DNA of 64,000 bases from Pseudomonas sp. GGS8 (GCF_024168645.1 NZ_JALJWF010000001.1:1107001-1171000); one strand, 5' to 3'. Numbered from the stretch's first letter, positions 42,435 through 53,621 are shown. Made by a program: numbers and translations. Notes: a model not told the origin generated them from the sequence alone.

Positions 42435-43673
42435 ATGACCGATAGCTTCGTCACCCAGTGCCCGCATTGCCAAACCAGCTTCCGCGTCAGCCATGCACAG
42501 TTGAGCGTGGCCCGTGGGGTGGTTCGTTGCGGCTCGTGCTTGCAGGTGTTCAACGCCGCCAGGCAGCTGCTTGAGCAGCGTGCCGGCAAGGAAGCGGTAA
42601 AACCGGTTGCATCGGCGCCCGTAGAACCGCCGGTACAGCGGGCCATCAGCCAAAAGCAATGGACCGCTGCCGAAATGGATCTGGACAGCCTGGACCTGGA
42701 CGAAGAACTCGCCCGGCTCGAACAGCGGGAAATCCAGCCGACGACGGAATTCGGTCGCCCCCGCGAAGACAGCCTCAGCGCTCGCCGCGACAGTGCCGAG
42801 CACGACGAACCCCCTTGGTCCGACAGCCTTTTTAGTGAATCGGCCGCCGATCGCGCACAAATCGCCGACGTGCAGACGCCAGAACCGATGATCGAACCGA
42901 CGATCGAGCCAAGCAAACACTCGCGCACCGAGCCTTCGCTGTCCATGGAGCCCATGCCACTGGACGATGAGCCCGAGATACAGCAGCTGCGCCTGCACGA
43001 CCCGCTCGACGCCCCGATCCCTTTTGGCAGCCTGTCGGCGAAAACCGATGACGATGAGATCGACGATGACCTGCCTTCGGTCGAGCCTCTGCGCCAGCGC
43101 CGTGAACGCAGCGAACCGGCCCTGCGCGCTGAAGTGCTGCAGGACCTGACCGACGACCCGTTGCAACTGGATTGGCAAAGACGTCGCTCCCCCTGGGGTC
43201 GGCGCTTTTTCTGGTTGCTGCTGATCCTGCTCGGCGCCGCCGGCCTCGTCGGCCAATACGTCGCCTACCACTTCGACGAACTGGCGCGCCAGGACCAGTA
43301 CCGTCCGTGGTTCCAGCAACTGTGCCCGCACATCGGCTGCACAGTGCCGTCCAAGGTCGACATCGCGAAAGTCAAAAGCAGCAATCTGGTGGTCCGCAGC
43401 CACCCGGACTTCAACGGTGCGCTGGTGGTCGACGCCATCATTTACAATCGTGCACCCTTCTCCCAGCCGTTCCCGCTGCTGGAGCTGCGCTTTGCCGACC
43501 TCAACGGCCACCTGATCGCCAGCCGTCGCTTCAAGCCCGGCGAATACCTCAACGGCGATCTCGAAGGCCTGGCGGAAATGCCGCCGCAAACGCCGATCCA
43601 CATCGCGCTGGACATTCTCGACCCAGGCCCCAAAGCGGTGAACTACAGCCTGAGCTTCCATTCGCCGGAGTGA
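42435..43673 (+). CDS. Zinc-finger/DUF3426 membrane protein
   Basis: A 412-residue protein. An MJ0042-type zinc finger with two CxxC motifs occupies residues about 9-40 (CPHCQTSFRV, VRCGSCLQVF). An acidic, low-complexity linker follows, then a transmembrane helix at about 257-278 (FFWLLLILLGAAGLVGQYVA) and a DUF3426 domain (about 280-412) that should lie in the periplasm. It follows prmA by 30 bases. The function is unknown; position matches PA4851. Confidence 0.85.
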   Translation: MTDSFVTQCPHCQTSFRVSHAQLSVARGVVRCGSCLQVFNAARQLLEQRAGKEAVKPVASAPVEPPVQRAISQKQWTAAEMDLDSLDLDEELARLEQREIQPTTEFGRPREDSLSARRDSAEHDEPPWSDSLFSESAADRAQIADVQTPEPMIEPTIEPSKHSRTEPSLSMEPMPLDDEPEIQQLRLHDPLDAPIPFGSLSAKTDDDEIDDDLPSVEPLRQRRERSEPALRAEVLQDLTDDPLQLDWQRRRSPWGRRFFWLLLILLGAAGLVGQYVAYHFDELARQDQYRPWFQQLCPHIGCTVPSKVDIAKVKSSNLVVRSHPDFNGALVVDAIIYNRAPFSQPFPLLELRFADLNGHLIASRRFKPGEYLNGDLEGLAEMPPQTPIHIALDILDPGPKAVNYSLSFHSPE

Positions 43674-43858
43674 AACCCTCAAGCGTTGCAGGCTTGACGG
43701 CAGTTTCCTGACTCAGGCCGCTCAAACCAAACCTCTGGCGATAACGAATTAGCTGTTCAGATTTTGTTCAATTCAGCCTTTATCCAGTCATCGAGAGCGG
43801 GTATCATGCCAACCCTTTTTCGAACTCTCATGATCCGGCCCCACAACAGGGAAGTCCT

Positions 43859-44869
43859 ATGTCGGCGGTACGCATCGGTCCATATACATTGCACAACGGC
43901 TTGATCCTCGCCCCCATGGCGGGTGTCACCGACCAGCCCTTTCGTCAGCTGTGCAAACGATTGGGCGCAGGACTTGTAGTCTCGGAAATGGTCACCAGCG
44001 ACATGAGCTTGTGGAACACCCGCAAATCGCGGATGCGCATGATCCATGAAGGCGATCCCGAGCCCTGCTCGGTACAGATCGCCGGCGGAGATGCGCAGAT
44101 GCTGGCGGATGCGGCCCGGGCCAACGTCGAACTGGGTGCACAGATTATTGACATCAACATGGGCTGTCCGGCGAAGAAGGTCTGTAACAAGGCCGCCGGT
44201 TCCGCACTGTTGAAGGATGAAGCATTGGTGACCGAGATCCTTCAGGCCGTGGTGGCGGCAGTCGATGTGCCGGTCACCCTGAAGATCCGCACCGGCTGGG
44301 ACCGGGCGAACAAGAACGGTCTGACGGTGGCGAAGATCGCCGAACAGGCAGGCATTACGGCGTTGGCGGTGCATGGCCGCACCCGTGCCGACCTGTACAC
44401 CGGCGAAGCTGAGTACGACACCATTGCCGCGATCAAGCAGGCGGTGTCGATTCCGGTCTTCGCCAATGGCGATATCGATTCGCCCGAGAAAGCCCGGTAC
44501 GTGCTCGACGCGACGGGTGCCGATGGCCTGTTGGTGGGCCGGGCTGCCCAGGGGCAGCCATGGATTTTTCGTGAAATCGACCATTATCTGCGTACCGGTG
44601 AAAAACTCCCGGCACCGGAACTGATCGAGGTGGAATGTATTCTGCTTGAGCATCTGGCCGCGCTGCATGCCTTCTATGGCGACGTCATGGGCGTGCGCAT
44701 AGCTCGCAAGCATGTGGGCTGGTATCTCGCAACCTTGCCGGGCGCCAGGGAGTTTCGCGCCCACTTCAATCGTTTGGAAGATACGGAAGCACAATGCGCC
44801 TACGTTCGGGGCTTCTTCGCCGAGCGTTACAAGAGCCTGATAGGGGACGGAGAAGGGGTGGCCGCATGA
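43859..44869 (+). CDS. dusB: DusB, tRNA-dihydrouridine synthase
   Basis: A 336-residue FMN-dependent enzyme that makes dihydrouridine in t[18 protein letters not shown], the catalytic Cys in [29 protein letters not shown] and [16 protein letters not shown] are intact. AGGGAAG precedes the ATG. The stop overlaps the fis start (ATGA), the classic dusB-fis arrangement, so Fis levels probably depend on dusB translation. Confidence 0.95.
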   Translation: MSAVRIGPYTLHNGLILAPMAGVTDQPFRQLCKRLGAGLVVSEMVTSDMSLWNTRKSRMRMIHEGDPEPCSVQIAGGDAQMLADAARANVELGAQIIDINMGCPAKKVCNKAAGSALLKDEALVTEILQAVVAAVDVPVTLKIRTGWDRANKNGLTVAKIAEQAGITALAVHGRTRADLYTGEAEYDTIAAIKQAVSIPVFANGDIDSPEKARYVLDATGADGLLVGRAAQGQPWIFREIDHYLRTGEKLPAPELIEVECILLEHLAALHAFYGDVMGVRIARKHVGWYLATLPGAREFRAHFNRLEDTEAQCAYVRGFFAERYKSLIGDGEGVAA

Positions 44870-45186
44870 CGATGATGACCGAGACTTTAGTGAGTGGAAC
44901 AACACCCGTGAGCGACAACGTGAATTTGAAACAGCACCTCAATACACCGAGCGAAGAAGGTCAGACCCTTCGCGGGAGTGTCGAGAAGGCGCTGCACAAT
45001 TATTTCGCCCACCTTGAGGGCGCTGCCGTCACGGATGTGTACAACCTGGTGCTCTCCGAAGTCGAGGCTCCCCTGCTCGAATGCGTGATGAACTACGTCA
45101 AGGGCAACCAGACCAAGGCCAGTGAGCTGCTCGGGCTGAACCGGGGCACCCTGCGCAAGAAACTCAAGCAGTACGATTTGCTGTAA
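44866..45186 (+). CDS. fis: Fis, nucleoid-associated DNA-binding protein
   Basis: A 106-residue homodimeric nucleoid protein. The core [18 protein letters not shown] and the C-terminal helix-turn-helix [20 protein letters not shown] are canonical. The ATG overlaps the dusB stop. The upstream frame to 44794 is the dusB coding region read in another frame. A terminator follows 17 bases on. Confidence 0.96.
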   Translation: MTMMTETLVSGTTPVSDNVNLKQHLNTPSEEGQTLRGSVEKALHNYFAHLEGAAVTDVYNLVLSEVEAPLLECVMNYVKGNQTKASELLGLNRGTLRKKLKQYDLL

Positions 45187-45203
45187 GCATTCAATCAAAC
45201 CAG

Positions 45204-45236
45204 AAAGGCGCCCGCGTAAAACCGGCCGCCTTTTTT
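45204..45236 (+). terminator. Terminator after fis
   Basis: AAAGGCG and CGCCTTT are the base of an imperfect hairpin, followed by six T residues. It separates dusB-fis from purH. Confidence 0.7.
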
Positions 45237-45267
45237 GCTGACTCCTTTGCTTTTGATGGAAATTGAG

Positions 45268-46875
45268 ATGACCGACCAGACCACCCGCCTGCCGATCCGC
45301 CGCGCCTTGATCAGCGTTTCCGACAAGACCGGGATCCTTGAATTCGCCAAAGAGCTCGAAGCCCTGGGCGTAGAGATCCTCTCCACCGGCGGGACGTTCA
45401 AGCTGCTGCGCGACAACGGCGTTGCCGCAGTGGAAGTCGCGGACTACACCGGTTTCGCAGAAATGATGGACGGCCGGGTGAAAACCCTGCACCCGAAAAT
45501 CCACGGCGGGATCCTCGGTCGTCGCGGTATCGACGACGCCATCATGAACGAACACGGCATCAAACCGATCGATCTGGTAGCGGTCAACCTGTACCCGTTC
45601 GAAGCCACCATCAACAAGCCAGGCTGCGACCTGCCGACCGCCATCGAGAACATCGATATCGGCGGCCCGACCATGGTTCGTTCGGCGGCAAAAAACCACA
45701 AAGACGTGGCCATCGTGGTGAATGCCAGCGATTACGCCAACGTTCTGGAAAGCCTCAAGGCCGGCGGCCTGACCTACGCTCAGCGTTTCGACCTGATGCT
45801 CAAGGCCTTCGAACACACCGCCGCCTACGACGGCATGATCGCCAACTACATGGGCACCGTGAACCAGGCGGCTGAAACCCTCTCGACCTCCGGCCGCAGC
45901 GAATTCCCGCGCACCTTCAACAGCCAGTTCATCAAGGCCCAGGAAATGCGCTACGGCGAGAACCCGCACCAGAGCGCAGCGTTCTACGTTGAAGCCAAAC
46001 CTGCCGAAGTCGGTATCGCCACCGCGACCCAACTGCAGGGCAAAGAGCTGTCGTACAACAACGTGGCCGACACCGACGCCGCACTGGAATGCGTGAAGAG
46101 CTTCGTCAAACCGGCCTGCGTGATCGTCAAGCACGCCAACCCGTGCGGCGTGGCCGTGAGCCCGGACGCCGAAGGCGGCATCCGTCAGGCCTACGAACTG
46201 GCCTACGCTACCGACACCGAGTCGGCGTTCGGCGGCATCATCGCGTTCAACCGCGAGCTGGATGCTGAAACCGCCAAGGCTATCGTCGAACGTCAGTTCG
46301 TCGAAGTGATCATCGCCCCATCCGTCAGCGCAGAAGCTCGCGCCATCGTGGCAGCCAAAGCCAACGTACGCCTGCTGGCCTGCGGCGAGTGGTCGGCTGA
46401 CCGCGTTCCGGCCTGGGACTACAAACGCGTTAACGGCGGTTTGCTGGTACAGAGCCGCGACATCGGCATGATCAGCAGCGAAGACCTGAAAGTGGTGACC
46501 AAGCGCGCCCCGACCGAGCAGGAAATCAACGACCTGATCTTTGCCTGGAAAGTCGCCAAGTACGTCAAGTCCAACGCCATCGTCTACGCCAAGAACCGTC
46601 AGACCATCGGTGTCGGCGCCGGCCAGATGAGCCGCGTGAACTCGGCGCGCATCGCCGCGATCAAGGCTGAACACGCAGGCTTGCAGGTGCAGGGCGCTGT
46701 CATGGCGTCGGATGCCTTCTTCCCGTTCCGCGACGGTATCGACAACGCGGCCAAGGTTGGTATCACTGCGGTGATCCAGCCAGGCGGCTCGATGCGTGAT
46801 GCTGAAGTGATTGCTGCGGCCGACGAAGCCGGCATCGCGATGGTCTTTACGGGCATGCGGCACTTCCGTCACTAA
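45268..46875 (+). CDS. purH: PurH, bifunctional AICAR transformylase/IMP cyclohydrolase
   Basis: A 535-residue enzyme that catalyses the last two steps of de novo IMP synthesis. [19 protein letters not shown] opens the cyclohydrolase domain; [17 protein letters not shown] and [11 protein letters not shown] are diagnostic; the transformylase Lys-His pair lies in [13 protein letters not shown]. The ATG at 45268 follows the weak site GGAAATTGAG. Length is normal; purD follows after a REP. Confidence 0.96.
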   Translation: MTDQTTRLPIRRALISVSDKTGILEFAKELEALGVEILSTGGTFKLLRDNGVAAVEVADYTGFAEMMDGRVKTLHPKIHGGILGRRGIDDAIMNEHGIKPIDLVAVNLYPFEATINKPGCDLPTAIENIDIGGPTMVRSAAKNHKDVAIVVNASDYANVLESLKAGGLTYAQRFDLMLKAFEHTAAYDGMIANYMGTVNQAAETLSTSGRSEFPRTFNSQFIKAQEMRYGENPHQSAAFYVEAKPAEVGIATATQLQGKELSYNNVADTDAALECVKSFVKPACVIVKHANPCGVAVSPDAEGGIRQAYELAYATDTESAFGGIIAFNRELDAETAKAIVERQFVEVIIAPSVSAEARAIVAAKANVRLLACGEWSADRVPAWDYKRVNGGLLVQSRDIGMISSEDLKVVTKRAPTEQEINDLIFAWKVAKYVKSNAIVYAKNRQTIGVGAGQMSRVNSARIAAIKAEHAGLQVQGAVMASDAFFPFRDGIDNAAKVGITAVIQPGGSMRDAEVIAAADEAGIAMVFTGMRHFRH

Positions 46876-46889
46876 GTACCCGATCCACT

Positions 46890-46978
46890 GTAGGAGTGAG
46901 ACTGCTCGCGATAGCGTCCTTTCAGACACATTGAATCTGACTGTAACGCCGTCATCGCGAGCAGGCTCACTCCCACAG
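46890..46978. repeat. REP pair between purH and purD
   Basis: TGTAGGAGTGAGACTGCTCG and its continuation CGATAGCGTC is repeated in inverse at the right (CATCGCGAGCAGGCTCACTC, then CCACAG). It is the second REP class in the window, CGCGAGCAGGCTC, which also appears at 4000. Confidence 0.8.
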
Positions 46979-47030
46979 AAAAGCATCTCTGCGGTGCTCC
47001 CCAGAATTAGCGTCATCCGAGGTTTTTGAA

Positions 47031-48326
47031 ATGAATGTTTTGATCATTGGCAGCGGTGGCCGTGAACACGCCCTGGCCTGGAAAGTGGCTCAGGATCCGC
47101 GCGTGCAGAAAGTGTTCGTTGCCCCGGGCAACGCCGGCACCGCCATAGAAGCCAAGTGCGAGAACGTCGCCATCGACGTGCTGGCCCTTGAGCAACTGGC
47201 TGATTTTGCCGAGAAGAACGTTTCCCTGACCATCGTCGGCCCGGAAGTGCCGCTGGTTGCAGGCGTTGTCGATCTGTTCCGCTCCCGCGGCCTGGATTGC
47301 TTCGGCCCGACCGCCGGTGCCGCGCAACTGGAAGGCTCGAAAGCCTTCACCAAAGACTTCCTCGCGCGCCACAAGATCCCGACCGCCGACTACCAGAACT
47401 TCACCGAGATCGAGCCAGCCCTGGCTTATCTGCGTGAAAAAGGCGCACCGATCGTGATCAAGGCCGATGGCCTGGCCGCCGGCAAAGGCGTGATCGTGGC
47501 CATGACATTGACCGAAGCTGAAGACGCGGTGCGCGACATGCTCGCTGGCAACGCGTTTGGCGATGCCGGTTCCCGCGTGGTCATCGAGGAGTTCCTGGAC
47601 GGCGAAGAAGCCAGCTTCATCGTCATGGTCGACGGCAAGAACGTGCTGCCGATGGCCACCAGCCAGGACCACAAACGCGTCGGCGACGGCGATACCGGTC
47701 CGAACACCGGCGGCATGGGCGCTTACTCCCCGGCACCGGTCGTCACGGCCGAAGTCCATCAGCGAGTCATGGACCTGGTGATCTGGCCAACCGTGCGCGG
47801 CATGGCCGAGGAAGGCAACATCTACACTGGTTTCCTCTATGCCGGCTTGATGATCGACAAGGCTGGTAACCCAAAAGTTATCGAGTTCAACTGCCGTTTC
47901 GGCGATCCTGAGACCCAACCGGTGATGCTGCGTTTGCAATCGAGCCTGGTGTTGCTGGTCGAAGCGGCCCTGGCGCAAGCGCTGGACAAGGTCGAAGCAC
48001 AGTGGGATCCACGTCCGAGCGTCGGTATCGTATTGGCCGCTGGCGGTTACCCGGGTGACTACGCCAAAGGCGTAGCCATCAACGGTCTGGATGCAGCCGC
48101 GGTACTGGAAGGCAAAGTCTTCCACGCCGGCACTGCACTCAAGGACGGTCAGGTGGTGACGGCCGGTGGTCGGGTGCTGTGCGCAACCGCCATGGGCACC
48201 AGCGTCGACGCAGCCCAGCAGCAGGCTTACAAACTGGCGGCTAAAATCGACTGGGAAGGCTGCTTCTATCGTAAGGACATTGGCTACCGCGCCATTGCCC
48301 GCGAGCGTGGCGAAAATCAGGAATAA
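47031..48326 (+). CDS. purD: PurD, phosphoribosylamine-glycine ligase
   Basis: A 431-residue ATP-grasp enzyme, second step of purine synthesis. The N-terminal MNVLIIGSGGREHALAWK, GPEVPLVAGVVDLFRSRGL, IKADGLAAGKGVIVA and EFNCRFGDPETQPV are intact. GAGG lies before the ATG. Confidence 0.96.
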   Translation: MNVLIIGSGGREHALAWKVAQDPRVQKVFVAPGNAGTAIEAKCENVAIDVLALEQLADFAEKNVSLTIVGPEVPLVAGVVDLFRSRGLDCFGPTAGAAQLEGSKAFTKDFLARHKIPTADYQNFTEIEPALAYLREKGAPIVIKADGLAAGKGVIVAMTLTEAEDAVRDMLAGNAFGDAGSRVVIEEFLDGEEASFIVMVDGKNVLPMATSQDHKRVGDGDTGPNTGGMGAYSPAPVVTAEVHQRVMDLVIWPTVRGMAEEGNIYTGFLYAGLMIDKAGNPKVIEFNCRFGDPETQPVMLRLQSSLVLLVEAALAQALDKVEAQWDPRPSVGIVLAAGGYPGDYAKGVAINGLDAAAVLEGKVFHAGTALKDGQVVTAGGRVLCATAMGTSVDAAQQQAYKLAAKIDWEGCFYRKDIGYRAIARERGENQE

Positions 48327-48342
48327 GCCATCCATTCGGCCA

Positions 48343-48365
48343 GGCAAGGGCTTGCAGCCCTTGCC
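48343..48365 (+). terminator. Hairpin between purD and retS
   Basis: GGCAAGGGC and GCCCTTGCC form a nine-pair stem with a TTGCA loop. There is no T run after it, so it may attenuate or protect rather than terminate. Confidence 0.4.
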
Positions 48366-48425
48366 GGACTATTCCGGCGCCGCGCATAGTTATATTCTGG
48401 CATCAACCTACGAAGGGATTTCGCC

Positions 48426-51203
48426 GTGCGCTGGCTCAGGATTGCCATAGGCTTCACTGTCACTCTGCTGACCTTGCTCTGCATGCTCCCGGCCCAGGCC
48501 ACGCAAGGCAGTGGCTGGGCGGTATTGCTCGACGAACAGGGCGACCTGCAGCTGAGCGACATCCGCTCCAGCCGCTACACCAATCAATTCAGCCCCATCG
48601 AACTCGACCGCCTCACCGCGGCCGGGCCCGAGGGTGCGCTTTGGGTGCGTTTCAGGCTGGCGCCCGGCAAACACGAACAGTTGCTGAGGGTGTTCGCACC
48701 AGACCTGTCGCACCTCAATCTGTATGTGCTCGACGGCGATCAGCTGATCGATCAATTGAATACCGGCACCGGGCAGCCTCAGGATGAGCGCCCCCTGCCC
48801 AGCAGCGACTTCATGTTGCCGCTGCCACAAAGCGACAAAACCCTCGACATTTATATGCGACTGGTCTCAGAACACCAGTTGCGGCCTTACATCACCCTGC
48901 AATCGGCGGTCATGAGCGCAGCCACTCAGAACCAGACGCTGATCTACGGTCTGCTCTTTGGCTGTCTCGGGATGCTGATCCTGCATAACCTGACCCGCTA
49001 CACCTACACCCGCTCGCGCAGTAGCCTCTGGCTGGCAGCGTGTGAAGGGTTGCTGCTGCTCAGCCTGGTGCTACTGCTGAACCTGGCCCGACCATGGTTG
49101 CCGAACGGGTCCGTCGTACAAACACCCGGCGCCTATCTCGCCTTGCTGCTGACCGCGCCTTGCGGCCTGATGTTCGCCTACCGCTTCTTCGCCCCGCTCG
49201 GCCCACATCCGCTGAACAAACTGCTGCTGGGGGACATCCTGTTCATCGTGGTCTGCGGCCTGCTGTTGTTGTTCGTCAACACGTTGCCGCTGAACCTGAT
49301 CACGTACGCACTGGTTGCCCTGGCCGGCCTGAGCATGTTGTTCGTCAGTGCCCATCACTGGCAAAAAGGTTATCGCCCGGCGCGCCTGTTCGTGGCGGCC
49401 ATGGTGGTGTTCAACCTCGGCACGTTGATTATCCTGCCGGCGCTGCAGGGGCTGACCCTTGTCGCCCCGCAAGGCCTGATCATCACCTTGCTGGTGTTTA
49501 TCTGCATCAGTGGCCTGTTGATGAGTGTGGCCCTGGGCGAGCGACAGCGGAGCATCACCGAAGACCGCTTCAGCGTCAGTCGCGACCTGGCTGCCAGCAA
49601 TGCCGAAATCAACGCCAAGGCCGAATTCCTGGCGAAAATCAGCCATGAAATCCGCACCCCGATGAATGGCGTGCTGGGCATGACCGAACTGCTGCTGGGC
49701 ACACCGCTGTCGGTCAAGCAGCGCGACTATGTGCAGACCATCCATAGCGCCGGCAACGAACTGCTGACGCTGATCAACGAAATTCTCGACATCTCCAAGC
49801 TCGAGTCCGGGCAGATCGAGCTGGACGACGTGCAGTTCGACCTCAATGCCCTGATCGAGGACTGCCTGAGCATCTTCCGCGCCAAGGCCGAACAACAGAA
49901 CATCGAGCTGATCAGCTTTATCCAGCCACAGGTACCGCGCGTCATCAGCGGTGATCCGACGCGCCTGCGCCAGACCCTGCTGAGCCTGCTGGAAAATGCT
50001 CTGAAAAAAACCGATGAAGGCGAGATTCTGATCGTTGTCGCCCTGGATGAACGCAGCGCCAAACCACGGCTGCGCATCGCCGTGCAGGACAGCGGCCAGC
50101 CGATGGAGGCTGAAGAACGCGACGCACTGATGCACGCCGAGCTGCACAGCAAGCATTTCCTTTCGGCTACCAGCCTGGGGGGCAATCTGGGGCTGGTGAT
50201 TGCCCGTCAGCTGATCCGTTTGATGCAGGGCGAATTCGGCATCAAGAGCGGCGCCAACCAGGGCAGCACATTGTGGTTGACCCTGCCACTGGACCCAGAC
50301 CGTCTCGAACATCCGACCTCGGACCTGGACAGCCCGTTGCAAGGCGCACGCGTACTGGTCGTGGACGACAACGACACCTGTCGCAAGGTGCTTGTGCAGC
50401 AGTGCAGCGCCTGGGGCCTGAACGTCAGCGCCGTACCGTCCGGCAAGGAGGCGCTGGCGCTGCTGCGTACCAAGGCCCACCTGCGCGATTATTTCGACGT
50501 GGTCCTGCTGGACCAGAACATGCCCGGCATGACCGGCATGCAACTGGCCGCCAAGATCAAGGAAGACCCAAGCCTGAACCACGATATTCTGCTGATCATG
50601 CTCACCGGCATCAGCAATGCGCCGAGCAAGATCATCGCGCGCAACTCCGGGATCAAGCGCATCCTCGCCAAGCCTGTGGCCGGCTACACCCTCAAGACCA
50701 CCCTGGCGGACGAACTGAACCAGCGCAACAACGGCCCGGCCACCTCGCAGCACCTGCCCACAGGCCCTACCCTTCCGGTCAAGGTGCCCAGCGATTTCCG
50801 CATCCTGGTCGCTGAAGACAACAGCATTTCGACCAAGGTCATCCGCGGCATGCTGGGCAAGCTCAACCTGCAACCGGATACCGCCAGCAATGGCGAAGAA
50901 GCCTTGGTGGCAATGAAGGCCCAGCGTTACGACCTGGTGCTGATGGACTGCGAAATGCCGATCCTTGACGGCTTCTCCGCCACCCAGCAATTGCGTGCCT
51001 GGGAAGTCGGCAACCAGCGGATTCGCACCCCCGTGGTAGCGTTAACCGCGCACATCCTCGCCGAGCACAAAGAGCGCGCGCGTCAGGCCGGCATGGACGG
51101 GCACATGGCCAAACCGGTCGAGCTGTCGCAGTTGCGCGACCTGATCGAGCATTGGGTTGCGCAACGTGACCAGCAGAATCGAGCGACGGCTCAAACCTCC
51201 TGA
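48426..51203 (+). CDS. retS: RetS hybrid sensor kinase
   Basis: A 925-residue hybrid histidine kinase that in P. aeruginosa opposes GacS and so switches between acute and sessile lifestyles. A signal-like start (about 1-25) precedes a 7TMR-DISMED2 periplasmic domain and a 7-helix membrane region (about 175-375). The HisKA domain has His407 in [12 protein letters not shown]; the HATPase part has a weakened N box ([13 protein letters not shown]). Two receiver domains follow, with Asp696 in VLLDQNMPG and Asp841 in VLMDCEMPI. The start is GTG with GAAGGGA before it. The 3' end overlaps the convergent gene by 13 bases. Confidence 0.93.
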   Translation: MRWLRIAIGFTVTLLTLLCMLPAQATQGSGWAVLLDEQGDLQLSDIRSSRYTNQFSPIELDRLTAAGPEGALWVRFRLAPGKHEQLLRVFAPDLSHLNLYVLDGDQLIDQLNTGTGQPQDERPLPSSDFMLPLPQSDKTLDIYMRLVSEHQLRPYITLQSAVMSAATQNQTLIYGLLFGCLGMLILHNLTRYTYTRSRSSLWLAACEGLLLLSLVLLLNLARPWLPNGSVVQTPGAYLALLLTAPCGLMFAYRFFAPLGPHPLNKLLLGDILFIVVCGLLLLFVNTLPLNLITYALVALAGLSMLFVSAHHWQKGYRPARLFVAAMVVFNLGTLIILPALQGLTLVAPQGLIITLLVFICISGLLMSVALGERQRSITEDRFSVSRDLAASNAEINAKAEFLAKISHEIRTPMNGVLGMTELLLGTPLSVKQRDYVQTIHSAGNELLTLINEILDISKLESGQIELDDVQFDLNALIEDCLSIFRAKAEQQNIELISFIQPQVPRVISGDPTRLRQTLLSLLENALKKTDEGEILIVVALDERSAKPRLRIAVQDSGQPMEAEERDALMHAELHSKHFLSATSLGGNLGLVIARQLIRLMQGEFGIKSGANQGSTLWLTLPLDPDRLEHPTSDLDSPLQGARVLVVDDNDTCRKVLVQQCSAWGLNVSAVPSGKEALALLRTKAHLRDYFDVVLLDQNMPGMTGMQLAAKIKEDPSLNHDILLIMLTGISNAPSKIIARNSGIKRILAKPVAGYTLKTTLADELNQRNNGPATSQHLPTGPTLPVKVPSDFRILVAEDNSISTKVIRGMLGKLNLQPDTASNGEEALVAMKAQRYDLVLMDCEMPILDGFSATQQLRAWEVGNQRIRTPVVALTAHILAEHKERARQAGMDGHMAKPVELSQLRDLIEHWVAQRDQQNRATAQTS

Positions 51204-51928
51204 GCAGCCTTGTGGTGCGATTCGATCAGACCCGAAGCGTCGTCGGTCAGACTCTGCATCGCAACCTGGCCCTCAAGCTTTTCCCTGATCTTGAAGGCGA
51301 CAGCCTCACGCGCAGGACCGTAGAGGACTTCGGACAGATTGGCCCGAGCATAACGCATGCTGACAGTGCCTTGCACATCCTCGGCCCGATACAGCTGCGC
51401 CAAAGGATTGGGGCTAATCTCCAGGGGAGTCCTGAACTCCAGGTACACGCTTGTGACCGAGGTCGGCGTTCTCGCCAGAATCACCAGCAGACGCACAACC
51501 TTGGGTGGCGCAGTCACTTCAGTCGATTCATCTGCGGACGCTTTTTGCATGTGACTGCGCAGCAAGTTCATTGCAGGTTCAGTGCCCGAGACACTCGCCA
51601 CCCGTGCCAATGTCGCGGCAGCCACTCGCCCTTCGCCCGGAGCACCTTTTGCCATCGCTGCGGCAACCCAGTCGATCGCAGACTCGCCACTGTGTTCGGT
51701 GATAAGCCTTTCCTCTCGTGCCTTTATCTGCCGCAGCCAGAAATCATCCAAAACGTTTACATAGACGTTGTACCAATCAGCCGTCGGGTCTTTCTCAACC
51801 TGTTTATTGGCAACCAATTGCGCCAGGAATACTGAGTTGACCAAATCATCATGACCTGCCAACCCATCAGATACAGGAACAATCACGATAGCAGCCCCAA
51901 CAACCGCCACTGAATAATCACAACTCAT
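51191..51928 (-). CDS. Unknown protein, distant paralog of the next gene
   Basis: A 245-residue soluble protein, start ATG with GAGGGAA before it. I do not recognise a family. It aligns by eye with the protein at 51987-52772: [18 protein letters not shown] against SDAQNAYLYATLAANKAF, then [10 protein letters not shown] against EWYALFKEVM, and a shared alpha/beta C-terminal part. No signal peptide or catalytic motif is evident, though residues 6-19 are mildly hydrophobic. It overlaps the 3' end of retS by 13 bases and lies near the giant toxin genes. Confidence 0.55.
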   Translation of the reverse strand: MSCDYSVAVVGAAIVIVPVSDGLAGHDDLVNSVFLAQLVANKQVEKDPTADWYNVYVNVLDDFWLRQIKAREERLITEHSGESAIDWVAAAMAKGAPGEGRVAAATLARVASVSGTEPAMNLLRSHMQKASADESTEVTAPPKVVRLLVILARTPTSVTSVYLEFRTPLEISPNPLAQLYRAEDVQGTVSMRYARANLSEVLYGPAREAVAFKIREKLEGQVAMQSLTDDASGLIESHHKAAQEV

Positions 51929-51949
51929 AGTATTCCCTCGTTAATAAAA

Positions 51950-51976
51950 AAGGGCAGCCAATAATCGGTTGCCCTT
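51950..51976 (-). terminator. Terminator between the two paralogs
   Basis: On the minus strand AAGGGCAACC and GGCTGCCCTT pair around a short loop and are followed by TTTTTATTAA, a strong intrinsic terminator for the gene at 51987-52772. It means the downstream paralog probably has its own promoter or depends on read-through. Confidence 0.8.
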
Positions 51977-51986
51977 CCTCATTCAA

Positions 51987-52772
51987 TTAGATGTCATAGT
52001 CAGTAATTTTGCCGGCATGTTCGATAAGTCTGGTCGCAATAACTTCACGAGTGGCTTTGGCGAGCAGATCATTTTTTTCAAATACTGCCTCACCGCGATA
52101 CAGTTTCACATCACGAGTATCCACATCCACAAACAGCACTTTGGTCGACGTGTTCCTGCGTAAAAACCGCACCGCACCGAGGGCCATCGTGGCGACGCCA
52201 TTATTTTCGGTGCACGCACCGGCCGCGATTCCGCCTACGCCATGTGCCAACAAATTTCGCTCATAAGCAGTCAGTGCCGTATCGCGCTTTTGCAGGGCGG
52301 AAATTGCATCCCCCGCCACTTTCAGCATCAATGCAGTCGTCGGACCAGGCAGCGCAACGCCAGCGACCACCGAGCCCAGAATCTCCAACACCAGTTTGTC
52401 CATGCGAACACTGGTCCCGCTGACATTCAAGTCGTTGTAGTAAAGGCTGGTGCTCGACCAACCCGCTCTGCTCATGACTTCCTTAAACAGCGCATACCAC
52501 TCTTTGCCCTGGAAGTCCTGCGGAAATGCCTTGTTCGCTGCAAGGGTCGCATACAGATAGGCATTCTGCGCATCCGACCGGTTCTCCCCACTGAGGCCGG
52601 CGCTAAAGGACAACACGCCTTCGCCCACAATAGAGGCTTTCGACGGTTCGTCAACGTTGTCACCCACCGAAAACATACTACGAGGGTGAATAGTCATATC
52701 ACCAATATCATATTCCCGCAAAGATTGAATACATTCAGAAATATAGCGCTCACTAACGACTTGGTTATTCAC
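51987..52772 (-). CDS. Unknown protein, possible virulence-associated factor
   Basis: A 261-residue protein, start GTG with AAAGGAA before it. Recognisable features are a mixed alpha/beta sequence, a central Gly/Ala-rich hydrophobic stretch (LVLEILGSVVAGVALPGPTT) and the C-terminal TKVLFVDVDTRDVKLYRGEA. I do not place it firmly. A relation to Evf-type virulence proteins of plant and insect-associated bacteria is a weak guess from context. It is a distant paralog of the gene at 51191-51928 and is transcribed toward it. Confidence 0.5.
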   Translation of the reverse strand: MNNQVVSERYISECIQSLREYDIGDMTIHPRSMFSVGDNVDEPSKASIVGEGVLSFSAGLSGENRSDAQNAYLYATLAANKAFPQDFQGKEWYALFKEVMSRAGWSSTSLYYNDLNVSGTSVRMDKLVLEILGSVVAGVALPGPTTALMLKVAGDAISALQKRDTALTAYERNLLAHGVGGIAAGACTENNGVATMALGAVRFLRRNTSTKVLFVDVDTRDVKLYRGEAVFEKNDLLAKATREVIATRLIEHAGKITDYDI

Positions 52773-52796
52773 AACAGATTCCTTTCAAATACATAA

Positions 52797-52817
52797 GCAA
52801 GTTCCCCATGAACTTGC
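52797..52817. promoter_or_regulatory. 8-bp inverted repeat upstream of the gene at 51987-52772
   Basis: GCAAGTTC and GAACTTGC are separated by five bases about 25 bases before the GTG start of the minus-strand gene. It could be an operator or form a hairpin in the leader. The rest of this 252-base gap (52773-53024) is AT-rich and otherwise featureless. Confidence 0.35.
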
Positions 52818-53024
52818 GAAAGAAACAATAACCAATAAAGCCAACATCGACAAATGCAAACATGTAACAACATATCCAACTACCCTATTAAATCAAGACC
52901 ACACTCTTAGTTCAGGGCAACGCCAACGAAGACAAAAACAATAAAGTCTTTAAAACCGGATACCCACCCGCAATTGTCGACTGATAGACTTCGCCTCACC
53001 ACTCTCTTGCTGCGAGCCGAAACC

Positions 53025-53621
53025 ATGCTCCATGTGTTATTCAGCGTTTACCTGAAAATGCTAGTGCTCTACAGCCCGTTCTTCGTGTTGTCCTGCTTCA
53101 TCAGCCTGACCCGGGGTTATTCACGCAAGGAACAACGACGTCTGGCCTGGAAGGTGGCCACTGCCACGCTGGTGTCCAGTGTCTTGTTGTACCTGTTCGG
53201 GCGAGTGATTTTCAGCGTCTTCGGCATCACTGTGGACGCGTTCCGCATCGGCGCCGGCAGCGTGCTGTTCATTTCGGCGCTGGGCATGGCCCAGGGTAAA
53301 TCGGCGGTGCAGACCGACAACGTGCAGCAGGACGTGACCATCGTCCCGCTGACCATTCCCTTGACCGTTGGCCCCGGCACCATCGGTGCCCTGCTGGTGA
53401 TGGGCGTGAGCCAGCCGCATTGGGACGACAAGCTCACGGCCATTCTCAGTATTGCCCTGGCCAGTTTTACGGTCGGCGTAGTGTTGTATCTGTCGAACCG
53501 CATCGAGCGGATTCTGGGTGACCAGGGGTTGCAGATTGTCAGCCGGTTGATGGGATTGTTCGTGTGCGCTCTGGCGGCACAGATTATCTTCACCGGGGTG
53601 AAAGGTTACCTAGTGCCGTAA
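53025..53621 (+). CDS. MarC family membrane protein
   Basis: A 198-residue polytopic protein of the MarC/YhgN family. I begin at the ATG at 53025, giving MLHVLFSVYLKMLVLYSPFF; the TTG at 52974 would add 17 residues. Six hydrophobic helices and the conserved TIVPLTIPLTVGPGTIGALL are visible. The family is not a drug exporter despite its name; the role is unclear. It is convergent with the giant toxin gene, 14 bases away. Confidence 0.85.
   Translation: MLHVLFSVYLKMLVLYSPFFVLSCFISLTRGYSRKEQRRLAWKVATATLVSSVLLYLFGRVIFSVFGITVDAFRIGAGSVLFISALGMAQGKSAVQTDNVQQDVTIVPLTIPLTVGPGTIGALLVMGVSQPHWDDKLTAILSIALASFTVGVVLYLSNRIERILGDQGLQIVSRLMGLFVCALAAQIIFTGVKGYLVP

Noticed and set aside
42054..43682. 542-residue open frame opposite prmA and the DUF3426 gene
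   Set aside because: It spans two real genes and their gap, which a real gene would not do.
49071..50990. 639-residue open frame opposite retS
   Set aside because: Gln/His-rich translation typical of antisense frames; retS has all expected domains.
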